From the NCBI GenBank assembly GCA_001600415.1, contig BCJX01000013.1:750116-814115 (forward strand): 64,000 nucleotides of DNA, written 5' to 3'. The notes below the pieces were generated by a model. It searched no databases. It was not told the origin of the DNA and was given only the letters and a program-made list of their open reading frames with translations. This document shows, piece by piece, positions 33,016 to 43,575 of this stretch (the stretch's first letter is position 1; every line of letters begins with the position of its first letter). The stretch comes from Pascua guehoae (Eukaryota; Basidiomycota; Tremellomycetes; Trichosporonales; Trichosporonaceae). The translations under genes and the position numbers were made by a program.

Positions 33016-35269
33016 ATGTCTCTCACGCCCAACGCCGGCGACGACACTCCCCGCTCGGGCCAGCTGACGCCGGGCAAGATTGCCAACCAGCTCTCGCAGC
33101 TCGACCTGCCTGCGCCGACCAACCTGCGCCTGAGCCCGCGCGAGGGCGGCGGCCCCGGCGCGGCGCCATCTGGCAGTGCTGGCGCAGGTGGTGCGTCCAA
33201 GCACGCGCCGCGGAGCAGCAAGGATCTGTCGGACGCAATCTCACACCTCGACCTGCCCGAACCCGAGGCCGTGAGCCGCGCCAACGCACACCGCCGCACC
33301 GAGAGCCAGAGCCAGGATCTCGCCGACAAGCTGTCACGCATGAACCTGCCCCAGCCCGAGCGCATCTTTGGGCCCGACGACGGCAGCAGCGCGCAATCAG
33401 GAGCCGGCGGCAGGAAGAAGGGCGTCACTGCCGACGACTGGGCAAAGGTCAAGCTCGACGACGAGGTGCCCGAGGCCGTCAAGAGCCCCACCGAGATGCA
33501 CTTCCGTCGTGCGAGCCGTGCTGCGTGAGTTTGTGTTTGTCGAGTCGAGTCGAACAGGCACCGACCACCGCGATGCGATGCGGGGGGACGAGATGGGCCC
33601 GACAGACTTTCTGACTTTCACAGAGAGCTCGGACGCCCAAAGATCCCTCAGGCTGCTCAGCCGCCGTCGCCCACAAAGGCGGCTGCGCAAAAAAAGGCCG
33701 CCGCAAAGGAGCAGAAGATTACACCGTTCGACGTCCAGGGCGGTGTCGATGCCGAGGGCAAGGAGATTGGGATGTGAGTACACGCGCATGTGCAATGGGA
33801 CATGTACTCTGGGATGTGGCGTGGGAGGCATACACGTCGCGTCTCTTACCCATGCTGCGCTGCCAAGACTCGTGTGTGTGGCGCAGCGCAACACAGCTGT
33901 CCCGACACACACCCACGCCCCGACGCAGCACTCACCCCGCAGCGACTATGACAAGCTGGCCAACCGCTTTGGCGCGTCAAAGATCCAGCCCGAGCTGCTC
34001 GAGCGCTTTGAGCGCCTCACTGGCCGCAAGCCGCACCCGCTCATGCGCCGCGGGACATTCTACACGCACCGCGAGTTTGACAAGATCCTCGACCTCTACG
34101 AGCAGGGAAAGCCCTTCTACCTCTACACTGGCCGTGGACCGAGCTCGGACTCGATGCACATGGGTCACCTCATCCCATTCCTCTTCACTGCGTGGGTTCT
34201 ACGCCGTCGCTTTTGACTAACCCAACAGCTGGTTGCAGGACGTGTTTGACTGCGTGTTGGTGATCCAGGTGACAGACGACGAAAAGTACCTGCTCGACCG
34301 TGACGCCAAGAAGCAGCAGGCGCTCATCAAGAAGAACCCCCAGGACAAACGCACACCCTACTGGATCCTGGACAAGTACTACGAGATGGGCCAGACCAAC
34401 GTTGCCGACATTATCGCGTGTGGCTTCAAGCTGGAAAAGACATTCATCTTCTCCGACCTCGACTACATTGGCAAGGCCTTCTACCGCAACGTTGTCCTCA
34501 TGGCCAAGACGATGACTTGCACACAGAGCAAGGGTGTATTTGGCTTTACCGACTCTGACAATGTCGGCATGCTTCACTTTGCCGCCGTCCAGTCGACACC
34601 GGCGTTCTGCAACTCGTTCCCCCAGATCTTTGGCTCGCGCACCGACATTCCAGCACTCATCCCATGTGCCATTGACCAGGACCCATACTTCCTCGTCTGC
34701 CGTGACGCTGCCGACAGGCTCAAGTACAAGAAGCCTGCACTCCTCCACGCCAAATTCCTGCCCGCGCTCCAGGGTGCCGGCACAAAGATGTCGGCGTCCA
34801 ACCCCAACTCGAACATTACACTCACCGACAAGCCCAACGAGATTAAGAACAAGATCCGCAAGCACGCGTTCTCGGGTGGCGGTGCCACACAGGAGCTCCA
34901 CCGCGAAAAGGGCGGCAACCCCGACGTCGACATTGCGTACCTCTACCTGAGCTACTTTGAAGAGGACGACGCAAAGATGAAGCGTTTGGCAGATGTGCGT
35001 CACCAGCCTGCACCTTGGGCCAACACTGACACGTTGCAGGAGTACCGCGCGGGCACCCTCGGCACCGTCCAGATGAAGGACGAGTGCATTGCCAAGCTCC
35101 AGGAGGTTGTAGCTGGATTCCAGGCGGTGAGCCAAGTCGAGGATTAGAAACCAAGCTGACATTTCAGCGCAGGGCAAAGGTGACACCCGAGCTTGTGCAG
35201 GCGTTCCAGGACCCGACGCGTAAGATTGACCCTACCCCCGGCCGCGCAGCCAATGTTGGGTCGTCGTAG
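33016..35269 (+). CDS. WRS1: Cytosolic tryptophanyl-tRNA synthetase
   Basis: Seven or so exons. This class I aminoacyl-tRNA synthetase charges tRNA-Trp. It carries the eukaryotic/archaeal-type active site: [15 protein letters not shown] (HIGH equivalent), [16 protein letters not shown], the tryptophan pocket region [10 protein letters not shown] and KMSAS (KMSKS equivalent) within [15 protein letters not shown]. The C-terminus ends in a tRNA-binding helical region ([33 protein letters not shown]). The N-terminal extension of about 220 residues holds three copies of a DL-x-D-x-[IL]-S-x-[LM]-[DN]-LP-x-PE motif at residues 22-39, 70-88 and 101-118, before an Ala/Lys-rich linker. No WHEP domain was recognised. 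The start at 33016 is the only in-frame ATG before the repeats. Confidence 0.95.
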
Positions 35270-35711
35270 AGCATGCCGCCATTGCATTAATAGAGGATAT
35301 GCATGTAGAGCGTGTGGTTTATGGATGCATGGTATGCATCGAGTATCGATGATGGTGATGGCTGGGTGCCACAGTGGGTGGGTGGCGGAAATGCCGCCAT
35401 GCTCCGCCACGCGCCACGAGGTTTGTGCCACGTGGCGATTTGGGTGACCCATCGACGCGCGTCCGTCATCGACGACGAAGGCAAAGGCGACTGGAGTAAA
35501 CCAACCGAGTTCCACCAACATCCATCAGGCTCACACATTGTTCAGCAACACATCACACCCTCTTTCCACTCGTTTTGCTTTACAGTCTTGCCTCCCGAGA
35601 CAAACCACCTAGACGGCTGCTCAACAGCTCGGTAGAGAACCAACACGCCCACGAAAAACCGCTTCTCTTTTCGCCCCAGCATCACCTGCCCCGCACCGCG
35701 GCTCCGCTACC
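35270..35711. other. Intergenic, synthetase 3' flank and RPN1 promoter
   Basis: It contains an imperfect 'atgcatg' rich patch (35285-35345) and nothing coding. The last 150 bases before the RPN1 ATG are C/A-rich. Confidence 0.55.
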
Positions 35712-38700
35712 ATGCCCGAGGCCAATGACCCAAAGGCTGTCACCATCATGGTGCCGTCCAAGGACCCCGAGCAGCCAGAGGACCCAACACCGAAGCACAG
35801 CAAGGGAAAGGAGTCAGAGGACCCCGATGTTGCCGACATTGTGAGCTAAAACAGCACGACAAGAAGCTGACATCAGTCTGAGGAGGACTTGCAGCTCAAG
35901 AGCGAGCTCGAGATGCTCGTCGAGCGTCTCAAGGTGAGTTGCATTGCTCTTGGGACTGACAACTCTCTGACGCGCAGGAATCCGACACGAGCCTGTATCT
36001 TCCCGCGCTCGAGTCATTGAGGACGCTGATCCGCACATCGACGTCGTCAATGACCTCTGTGCCCAAGCCACTCAAGTTTCTGCGTCCGCACTACGACGAG
36101 ATGGGCAAGCTGCGCGAGGAGTGGGCGACGTCGCTCAAGGCGGAGCGCGCGCTGCTCGCTTCCATCCTGTCGGTGCTCGCCATGACGTACTCTGACACGG
36201 GGCGGCGCGACACGCTCTACTACCGCCTGATTTCCGAGAGCGAGGACGCGCCCGGCACCTGGGGCCACGAGTATGTGCGGCACCTGGCGGCCGAGCTTGG
36301 CGAGGAGTATGTTGCCCTCATTGAGAACCCCGAGGAGCGCGAGCAGGAGCAGTTCTTGGACGAGGTCAAGCAGGCCAACGGCGCCGAGACTGCCACTGCT
36401 GCCAACGGCGCGGCCAAGGAGAATGGCGCCAAGGACGGCGGCGACAACAAGGCCGAGCTGCCCAAGCGCAACTACACGGTCGAGCAGCTGCGCTCACTCG
36501 GACTTGAGCTTGTCGACTTTTTCCTCAAGCACAATGCCGAAGTCGACGCCGTCGACCTTCTCCTCGAGCTCGAGTCGGTCGAGGTCCTCGCCGACAAGGT
36601 CGACGACAAGACGTACCCCCGCGTCTGCCAGTACATGGTCAGCTGCGTGCCCCTCCTCGTGCCCCCAGATGACAACGTCTTCCTCCGCACCGCTGCCGCC
36701 ATTTACGCAAAGCACGACCGTCTCCCCGAGGCCCTCGCGCTCGCCATCCGCCTCCACGACCGGAAACTCGTCCGCAAGTACTTTGAGGCGCCTGCCAACC
36801 CGTAAGCTCCTGCACCCGGCATCTTGAGCTGACAAACCAGAGTCATGAAGAAGCAGCTTGCATTCCTCATTGCGCGTGCCAACATTCCCATCCACTGGGT
36901 CCACACGCCCGACACGATGGAGCCCGAGAGCGACGAGGGAGACGAGTGGGGACCGCCCCCTCCCGAGCTGAGCACTGAGCTCGCCGAGTGCCTCGGCAAC
37001 CACAACCTGTCGCAGCACTTCCGCAACTTTGGCAAGGCGGTCGGTGTCGAGGACCCGCGCACGCCCGAGGACATTTACAAGACGCACCTCGAGACGCGCT
37101 CGACGGCCTCAACGTTCAACTCTGTGCGCGAAAACCTCGCCAACACGTTTGTCAACGCCTTTGTCAATGCTGGCTTTGGCAACGAAAAGATGATGGTCGA
37201 GGCGCCAGAGGGCCAGAGCTTCATCTACAAGAACAAGGACTGGGGCATGTTTAGCGCCGCCGCAAGTGTCGGCATGAGCCTGCTGTGGAACCACGAGGGC
37301 GGCATCGACCACATTGACAAGTACACGTACTCGGCCGAGGAGCACGTCAAGGCGGGTGCCTTTTTCGCTATTGGCATCCTGTACTCGAGCATCCGCACCC
37401 AGCCCGACATGGCATGGGCGCTCCTCGAAGAGCACATTGACAACCCCAGCTCGGAGATTAAGATTGCTGCCATCAACGCCCTTGGCATGGCCTATGCCGG
37501 CTCGGAGCGCCACTACCTCGTCGAGCGTCTCGCACCATATGTCGCCGACGAGTCGTCGTCGATTGACGTTGCGGCCAACGCGGCGCTTGCCATGGCGTTT
37601 GTCTACGTCGGCTCGGGCAACGGTGACGTTGCGAGCATCATCCTCCAGACACTCATGGAGCGCGAGGACAAGCAGCTCGACTCGGAGTGGTGCATCTTCT
37701 TTGGCTTGGCACTGGGTCTCATCTTCCTTGGTATGTTAAATGTGTGTGGATTGAACAGCTGCTTACGCTACAGGTCGCCAGGATGCCGCGGACGCGACAC
37801 TCGAGACGCTCAAGGCGATTGAGCACCCCATTGCACGCTCGGCGGAGATTCTGGTCGAGGTGTGCTCGTATGCAGGAACCGGCAACGTTCTCAAGGTGCA
37901 GTCGATGCTGCACATTTGTGTCGAGCACGCCGGCTCGAGCAAGAAGGAGTCGGAGAAGGAGGGCGACGCGGAGGAGGGCGACAAGTCGAACGGGACCGCC
38001 GAGGAGGCGGGAGCAGCGCCTGGCGGCGACGTCGACATGGACAACGCCGGAGCATCGTCTGGACCATCAGGGACAAACGACGAGAGTGCAGCAGAGGACA
38101 GCGAGCAGGCTCCCAAGAGCGACCTGCGGCATCAGGCCATGGCGGTCATTGGCATTGCGCTCGTGGCCATGGGCGAGGATGTCGGTGCCGAGATGGCCCT
38201 GCGTCAGTTCCAGCACTTGGTAAGTTTTGACACTGTCATCGTCGCCGCACACGCTCACATGCATACAGATGACGTACGGCGACCCGGCGATCCGCAAGGC
38301 CGTGCCACTGGCGCTCGCGCTCATCTCGGCGTCCAACCCCCAGCTGACCATCCTCGACACGCTGTCAAAGTACTCGCACGACTCGGACCTCGACGTGGCG
38401 GTCAACGCCATCCTCGCCATGGGCCTGGTGGGCGCGGGTACCAACAATGCGCGTCTGTCGCAGATGCTCCGTGGCCTTGCGTCGTACTATGCCAAGGAGC
38501 CCGACTGCCTGTTCATGGTCCGCATCGCACAAGGATTTGTCGCAATGGGCAAGGGCACCATTGGCATCAACCCCTTCTTCCACGACCGCCAGATTCTTTC
38601 TGGCAACGCGGTCGCGGGTCTCCTCGCCGTCCTCGTCTCGTTTACCGATGCGCGCAGTTGTGAGTGGCATGTGCTTACCCGTCCTTACGCGTTTATCCTA

Positions 38701-39072
38701 ACCCCACAGTCGTGCTCAACAAGCACCACTGGCAGCTGTACTGGCTCGCGCTCGCCATGTTCCCCCAGTTCCTCATCACGCTCGACGAGGAGACGGAGGA
38801 AAAGGCCGTAACCGTTCGTGTTGGCCAGGCCGTCAACACGGTCGGTCTTGCCGGTACCCGCAGCGGTATCTCTGGCGTGAGTAGACTAGCCTTTGGTCCC
38901 TGTCCTGTGTTCATCACACTAACATTGCCAGTTCCAAACGCACCAGACACCCGTGCGCATTGGCACCGGCGAGCGCGCAGAAATGGGCACAAACGAGTAC
39001 TTCCCATACTCGAGCGTGCTCGAGGGCTTTGTGTTCATCAAGAAGAACGACGAGTACGACGCCGAGGACTAG
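35712..39072 (+). CDS. RPN1: 26S proteasome regulatory subunit RPN1
   Basis: About nine exons. RPN1 is the largest base subunit of the 19S regulatory particle and binds ubiquitin-like shuttle factors and Ubp6. The N-terminus is acidic and disordered ([16 protein letters not shown]); then [19 protein letters not shown] and [20 protein letters not shown] follow the family closely. The central toroid of proteasome/cyclosome repeats is visible as repeated 'G.a.aG' helices: [48 protein letters not shown] and [20 protein letters not shown]. The C-terminus has FLITLDEE and the final beta domain ([19 protein letters not shown]), ending [13 protein letters not shown]. An acidic Ser/Glu insertion between repeats (about 37930-38115) is longer than in yeast. 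The start at 35712 gives the conserved N-terminus. Confidence 0.96.
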
Positions 39073-39127
39073 GGCTAGTGCATATGTAGACCAACAGCGC
39101 ATTGAATGCAGTGATACAGCAGCCGTG

Positions 39128-39232
39128 AGGTGTGGACGGTGAGTCGTGAGCCGGTGGAGGCGGTGAGTCGTGAGTCGGTGTAGGCGGTGAGTCGCGAGCC
39201 GGTGCAGGCGGTGAGTCGGTGTAGGCGGGAGA
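39128..39232. repeat. Minisatellite, about 24-bp unit
   Basis: About four units of 'ggcggtgagtcgtgagccggtg(t/c/g)a' occur head to tail, the last one shortened. Units differ at a few positions. It sits 55 bases after the RPN1 stop and would be in or near its 3' untranslated region. Confidence 0.85.
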
Positions 39233-39899
39233 GTCGAGTTGCCGGTGTGGAATGTGTTGCGGCAAGAAGTTGTTGTGGTCGATGCGTGAGGACAGCAAGC
39301 AATGGCATGTGACCACGGTACACATGCTCCGACATTGCACACCCACTTCCCTCGTCTGAGAATTCTAGTCAATACCGCGCTCACCACAACTCTTGTCGTT
39401 TGACACTTTTGGCTCCGGCGTCCGAGCAGCTCATATTCTACCAACCACGCAGTTGAACAAGTGAGGGAGTCGATGCGGTATGCAGCGGGTGGCTCCAATG
39501 CACTACCGTAAGATTTCCTTCGGCACGCGCGTTCGAGCCCCGAGAGGCCAACAATTTACCCCCCATTCCCATTCCCATTCCGCCGGGCAAGCTCCGCGCC
39601 TGAACCGAGAGTGTTCGCCACTTTTTGTGACTTGTGACTTGTTCTGTCTTCGTTCTGTCATCGTGTGGGGAGAGATGCGACGGCGGTGAATGGCATGTGA
39701 CGGTATGAGAGTCATGTGAGTGTTTCCGGACTGGGGACGAGTTCAGCAAGGGCGACTCTGGGTGTAGCATGTGGTAGCAGTGGTCATGGCGAGTGGCGCA
39801 TCTCGGCGTCCGCCAGAGCAGCCACCCTCGAGCGCTTCACAGCACGCCCGGCTTGCGCTTGCGAGGCAGGTTCTGACATGGCGGAGCACCCCTTGGGGA

Positions 39900-40035
39900 C
39901 TGGATCTGCCCTCCGTGTCCGTCCTGCCGCTCCGTCCATCTCGCAGCTCCGTCCATCTCGCCGCTCGGTCCATCCTGCCGCTCGGTGTCTGACGTGCCGT
40001 TCCGTGTCCGACGTGCCGCTCGGTCCATCCTCCCT
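39900..40035. repeat. Minisatellite, about 17-21-bp unit
   Basis: Imperfect repeats of 'gccgctcggtccatcc' alternate with 'ccgtgtccg(a/t)cgtgccgc' and 'tccgtccatctcgc'. Six to seven degenerate units are recognisable. No coding frame across it has non-repetitive sequence. Confidence 0.75.
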
Positions 40036-40773
40036 GTTGGCATTTTTACCGTCTAGCAAAAGGGTTTTCGACGCTGTTGAGCGGCCCGAGTTGTCTTCCA
40101 ACACCCTCACAGCCATCTCTGTTCGTATATCGGTTTGGTATGCTCGCTTGTCACGCGGGAGAGCGGAGTCGGACTCTCCGACAGAGAGGTTGGTGCTGGC
40201 CACGGCCAATACTTTTTTTTTGGGTTGCGATGCGTTTGAGGGGACGGTTGAAGGACGGACGGACGGGCGGGCGGGCCTGTTTCGGTATGGGTTTCAGGGC
40301 ATGGAGGGGACGGCGGTGCTCGTCCCGGTCCAGGTCCAGTGCACAGCTGTGCTGGGGGTTGAAACCGAGTGCGTTTCAGGCCAGGCCAGTGGGTTAGACG
40401 CGAGGCGGTGCGGGACGGTACCGGGTACGTTGGAGCAGGTCGATGCAGTGTGGCTGTGCCAACGTGGGTCGTAGGCCATGTTCCTTCGCTGTCGAGGTTC
40501 AGGGCTGTCGAGGTCAGGCAGCGCAGAACAAGATGCCCACGGACCTAGGCCACACCACCACTCCCCCTCTCCAAGTCGTGTCAGTGCCCCAAGACGTGTA
40601 AAAACCATGGCTACATGTGATCAGATTCGCTATATTACAGATTCTATCCGTGCCGGCACGGTCTAGCCTAGCCATGCGTATATTCCCAGTCAAGGTATAT
40701 GGGGTCTCCCAGGGGTGGAGCAAAAGAGTGTGGTGGGGTGTGTTTGGGTGGGGGGGCGTGTATAGGATATCGA

Positions 40774-43575
40774 TCAGGACTTGGCCTTGTCCTTGTCTGC
40801 GCACGGGGTCGACGAGGCCGCGCCGGCGGCGCCGCGGACAGGCGAGGCCGAGGCCGAGGCTGAGGCGGCGGGGGCAGAGGCGGCAGGGGCGGAGGCAGCG
40901 GGCGCGGAGGCGGCGGGGGCAGAGGCGGCGGGGCCAGAGGCGGCGGGGGCAGTGGCTGTGGCCTTGTCTTTGTCCGCGCACGGGGTGGACGACTCGGCGC
41001 CGGCGGCGCCGCGGACGGGCGATGCCGAAGCCGAGGCGGGGACGGCGGAGGCTGCCGGGGCAGAGGCCGCAGGTGCTGATGCTGCTGGTGCCGAAGCTGC
41101 GGGCGCCGAGGCGGGAGGTGCAGAGGCGGCAGGCGCAGAGGCAGCCGGGGCCGAAGCGGAGGGAGCGACCGAGGCCGGCGCCGAGGGCACAGCGCTGGAT
41201 GTCTCTTCGTCATCGCAGTCCTCATCCGTCGGCGCGGGGGGCGGTGCAGACACCGTCTCCTCATCGCACGTGCATTCTTCGTCGTCGGTCGGCGTCGAAG
41301 GGGCGGCGGAGGGGGCGGGTGCCGAGGGCGACGCCGAGGGGCCGGAGCCCTCGACGACCGAGGGCGAGGGCTGGGCCGAGGCCGAGGGCGCAGGGGCTGA
41401 TGGCTCGGCGGAGGCAGAGGGGGAGGAGCCCTCAACCACAGAGGCAGAGGGGGCTGATGGCTCGGCAGAGGGAGCAGGGGCCGAAGGAGCGGGGGCCGAG
41501 GGCTCAGCCGATGGAGCGGGCGCTGAAGGCTCGGTAGAAGGAGCAGGCGCCGAAGGTGCAGCGGCCGAAGGCTCAGACGACGGGGCCGTACCCTCGGTGC
41601 CGGTCGAGGTGCCGGTCGAGCTCTCCTCGTCGCAGTCGTCCTCGTTCGAAGTCGAGGTCGACGGGGTCGTGCTCGTGCTCGTGCTGGTACCCGTGCCCTC
41701 CTCGTCGTCGCAGTCGTCCTCGGTGCTGGGCTCCTCCTCCTCCTCCTCGTCGCAGTACGGCAGGTCGTCGTCGTCGGGCTCGGGCGCGGTCGAGGGCGTG
41801 GTGCCGGTCGACGTACCCGTCGACGTGCCGTCCTCGTCGCAGTCGTCCTCGGTGGTCGATGTCGATGTGGAAGTGTCGGTGCTGGTGCTGGTGTCGGTGC
41901 TGGTGCTGGTGCTGGTGTCGGTGCTGGTGCCCTCCTCATCGCAGTCGTCGTCTGTGGACGTCTCGGTGCCGGTGGAAGTCTCGGTACCAGTGGAAGTCTC
42001 GGTACCGGTGGAAGTCTCGGTGCCGGTACCGGTAGACGTCTCGGAGCCCTCTTCCTCTTCGCAGGTACACTCCTCGTCGTCTGGTGTCGTGCCCGAAGGC
42101 GTCGAGCCGTCGGGGGTGGTGCCGGACGGCGTGGCCGAGGGACCCGCAGGCGTAGACGGGGGCGGGACGCCGTTGACAATGGCCGTCCCGTCAAACGACG
42201 TGCTGGGGTAGCTGCCGTCGGTCGCGCCAGAGGGCGGCGCCGAGGGCTCGGACGGCGGCGTGGTGCCTGCAGGCTCGGGCGGGGTTGATGCCGATGGGAC
42301 GCTGCCGTCGGTGCCTTCGCTTGGTGCGAGCGCAGAAGGCTCGGGGGAAGAAGGCATGGGCGCCGACGCCGAGGGGGGCGTGCCCATCGTCGCGGTGTCG
42401 GAGGGTGGTTCAGACGGCGCAGGCTCCGAGGGGGCGGGCTCAGATGGTGCGGGCTCCGATGGCGCGGGCTCCGATGGTGCTGGGGCAGATGGTGCGGGCT
42501 CCGATGGTGCTGGCTCAGAAGGCGCAGGCGCAGACGGCGCAGGCTCGGAAGGCGTTGCTGGCTCGGACGGTGTTGCGGGCTCTGATGGCGTCGCGGGCTC
42601 TGATGGCGTCGCGGGCTCCGAAGGCGTTGCTGGCTCAGAGGGTGTCGTTGGCTCAGAGGGTGTCGTTGGCTCAGAGGGTGTCGTTGGCTCAGAGGGTGTC
42701 GTTGGCTCAGAGGGTGTCGTTGGCTCNNNNNNNNNNNNNNNNNNNNNNNNNGGCTCAGAGGGTGTCGTTGGCTCAGAGGGTGTCGTTGGCTCAGAGGGTG
42801 TCGTTGGCTCAGAGGGTGTCGTTGGCTCAGAGGGTGTCGTTGGCTCCTCAGAGGGTGTCACGGGCTCGGAGGGCGGCTGTGATGGCGCCGGTGCAGACGG
42901 TGCAGGCTCAGAGGGCGCAGGCGCAGACGGCGCAGGCTCGGAAGGTGTAGCTGGCTCGGACGGTGTCGCGGGCTGCGAAGGCGTTGCAGGCTCCGATGGT
43001 GTAGCTGGCTCCGAGGGCACTGCCGAGGGCGGCGTGCCGGCCGTTCCCGACGCCGCGGGCGGTTGCGACGGAGCAGGGGGCACTGCGCCCGACCCAGTAG
43101 CCGAGGGAGGTGTACCCATGGTGCCCGAGCCTACTGGGCCAGTGGTGGAATCAGTGCACGGCTCAGTCTCGACCGAGTACGACGTGGTGACCACAGTCTG
43201 GACAATGGCGTGGGTGATCTCCTTCTTGCCGTCGTCCTCGCAGTCGCAAGGGGTCGACGATGCCGGGGGAACAATGCCAGCCTGGCCCTTGACGACTGGT
43301 GCTGTTGTTGTTGCTGGTGTGGGCAGGAGAAAGGGAGGAGCGGTCGTCTTCTTGTGCTTCTCGTCGGTGCACGGTGTGGAAGTGGGAGTGTGGACGGGGG
43401 TGACCTTGTCTGTGCAGGGGGTCGTGATGGCGGCGCCGGCGGGGATCGCCGAGGCGCCAGCATAGTGGGGGTTGCGGTTCTCCATGGCCTCGATGTGTCG
43501 GCGGGCCGGCGCGGGGGCAGCCAGGCCCTGCGTCGCGAGCGACACAATGAGGGCAGCGAGAACGACCGTGCGCAT
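40774..43575 (-). CDS. Secreted Pro/Ser/Thr-rich cell-wall-like protein with acidic cysteine motifs
   Basis: This is an intronless gene of about 933 residues, of which 9 are unknown because of the N gap. A signal peptide (MRTVVLAALIVSLATQGLA) is followed by APAPARR, a possible dibasic processing site. The N-terminal 140 residues carry four TPC/EPC-type motifs (TPCTDK, TPCTDE, TPCDCEDD, EPCTDS). A long repeat region follows: PATPSEP/PTTPSE hexapeptides, then PSAPAPSEPA repeats. The middle third is Thr/Ser/Gly-rich ('TSTGTETS') and punctuated by acidic cysteine motifs (ECTCEEE, DDCDEE, YCDEEEE, EDCDDEE and others). The end is Ala/Ser/Pro-rich and closes with two STPCADKDK motifs and a charged C-terminus. 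There is no C-terminal hydrophobic tail, so GPI anchoring is unlikely. It is probably heavily O-mannosylated and wall- or capsule-associated. No enzymatic domain is seen. Confidence 0.85.
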   Translation of the reverse strand: MRTVVLAALIVSLATQGLAAPAPARRHIEAMENRNPHYAGASAIPAGAAITTPCTDKVTPVHTPTSTPCTDEKHKKTTAPPFLLPTPATTTAPVVKGQAGIVPPASSTPCDCEDDGKKEITHAIVQTVVTTSYSVETEPCTDSTTGPVGSGTMGTPPSATGSGAVPPAPSQPPAASGTAGTPPSAVPSEPATPSEPATPSQPATPSEPATPSEPAPSAPAPSEPAPSAPAPSQPPSEPVTPSEEPTTPSEPTTPSEPTTPSEPTTPSEPTTPSEXXXXXXXXXEPTTPSEPTTPSEPTTPSEPTTPSEPTTPSEPATPSEPATPSEPATPSEPATPSEPATPSEPAPSAPAPSEPAPSEPAPSAPAPSEPAPSEPAPSEPAPSEPAPSEPPSDTATMGTPPSASAPMPSSPEPSALAPSEGTDGSVPSASTPPEPAGTTPPSEPSAPPSGATDGSYPSTSFDGTAIVNGVPPPSTPAGPSATPSGTTPDGSTPSGTTPDDEECTCEEEEGSETSTGTGTETSTGTETSTGTETSTGTETSTDDDCDEEGTSTDTSTSTSTDTSTSTDTSTSTSTTEDDCDEDGTSTGTSTGTTPSTAPEPDDDDLPYCDEEEEEEPSTEDDCDDEEGTGTSTSTSTTPSTSTSNEDDCDEESSTGTSTGTEGTAPSSEPSAAAPSAPAPSTEPSAPAPSAEPSAPAPSAPAPSAEPSAPSASVVEGSSPSASAEPSAPAPSASAQPSPSVVEGSGPSASPSAPAPSAAPSTPTDDEECTCDEETVSAPPPAPTDEDCDDEETSSAVPSAPASVAPSASAPAASAPAASAPPASAPAASAPAASAPAASAPAASAVPASASASPVRGAAGAESSTPCADKDKATATAPAASGPAASAPAASAPAASAPAASAPAASASASASPVRGAAGAASSTPCADKDKAKS
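42615..42860. repeat. 18-bp coding tandem repeat (PSEPTT hexapeptide)
   Basis: The plus-strand unit 'ggctcagagggtgtcgtt' is repeated almost perfectly about five times on each side of the gap at 42727-42751. On the minus coding strand it gives EPTTPS hexapeptides. Flanking units grade into degenerate PATPSEP copies, so the centre is the youngest, most homogenised part. Confidence 0.9.
42727..42751. other. Assembly gap of 25 N inside the hexapeptide repeat
   Basis: The gap lies between identical 'ggctc' repeat edges. From repeat edge to repeat edge is 30 bp, which is not a whole number of 18-bp units, so the size is an estimate or placeholder although it happens to keep the reading frame. Confidence 0.95.

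Larger units (their letters stand above)
39073..40773. other. Intergenic with two minisatellites
   Basis: No gene is supported between convergent RPN1 and the cell-wall protein gene. Two tandem repeats are present (39128-39232 and about 39900-40030) and a T run lies at 40211-40219. Long frames across the minisatellites are low-complexity translations of repeats. Confidence 0.6.

Noticed and set aside
40781..43465. Two very long plus-strand open frames (about 476 and 400 codons) opposite the cell-wall gene
   Set aside because: They are antisense translations of the repeat and of GC-rich codons; the minus frame has the signal peptide and coherent motifs.
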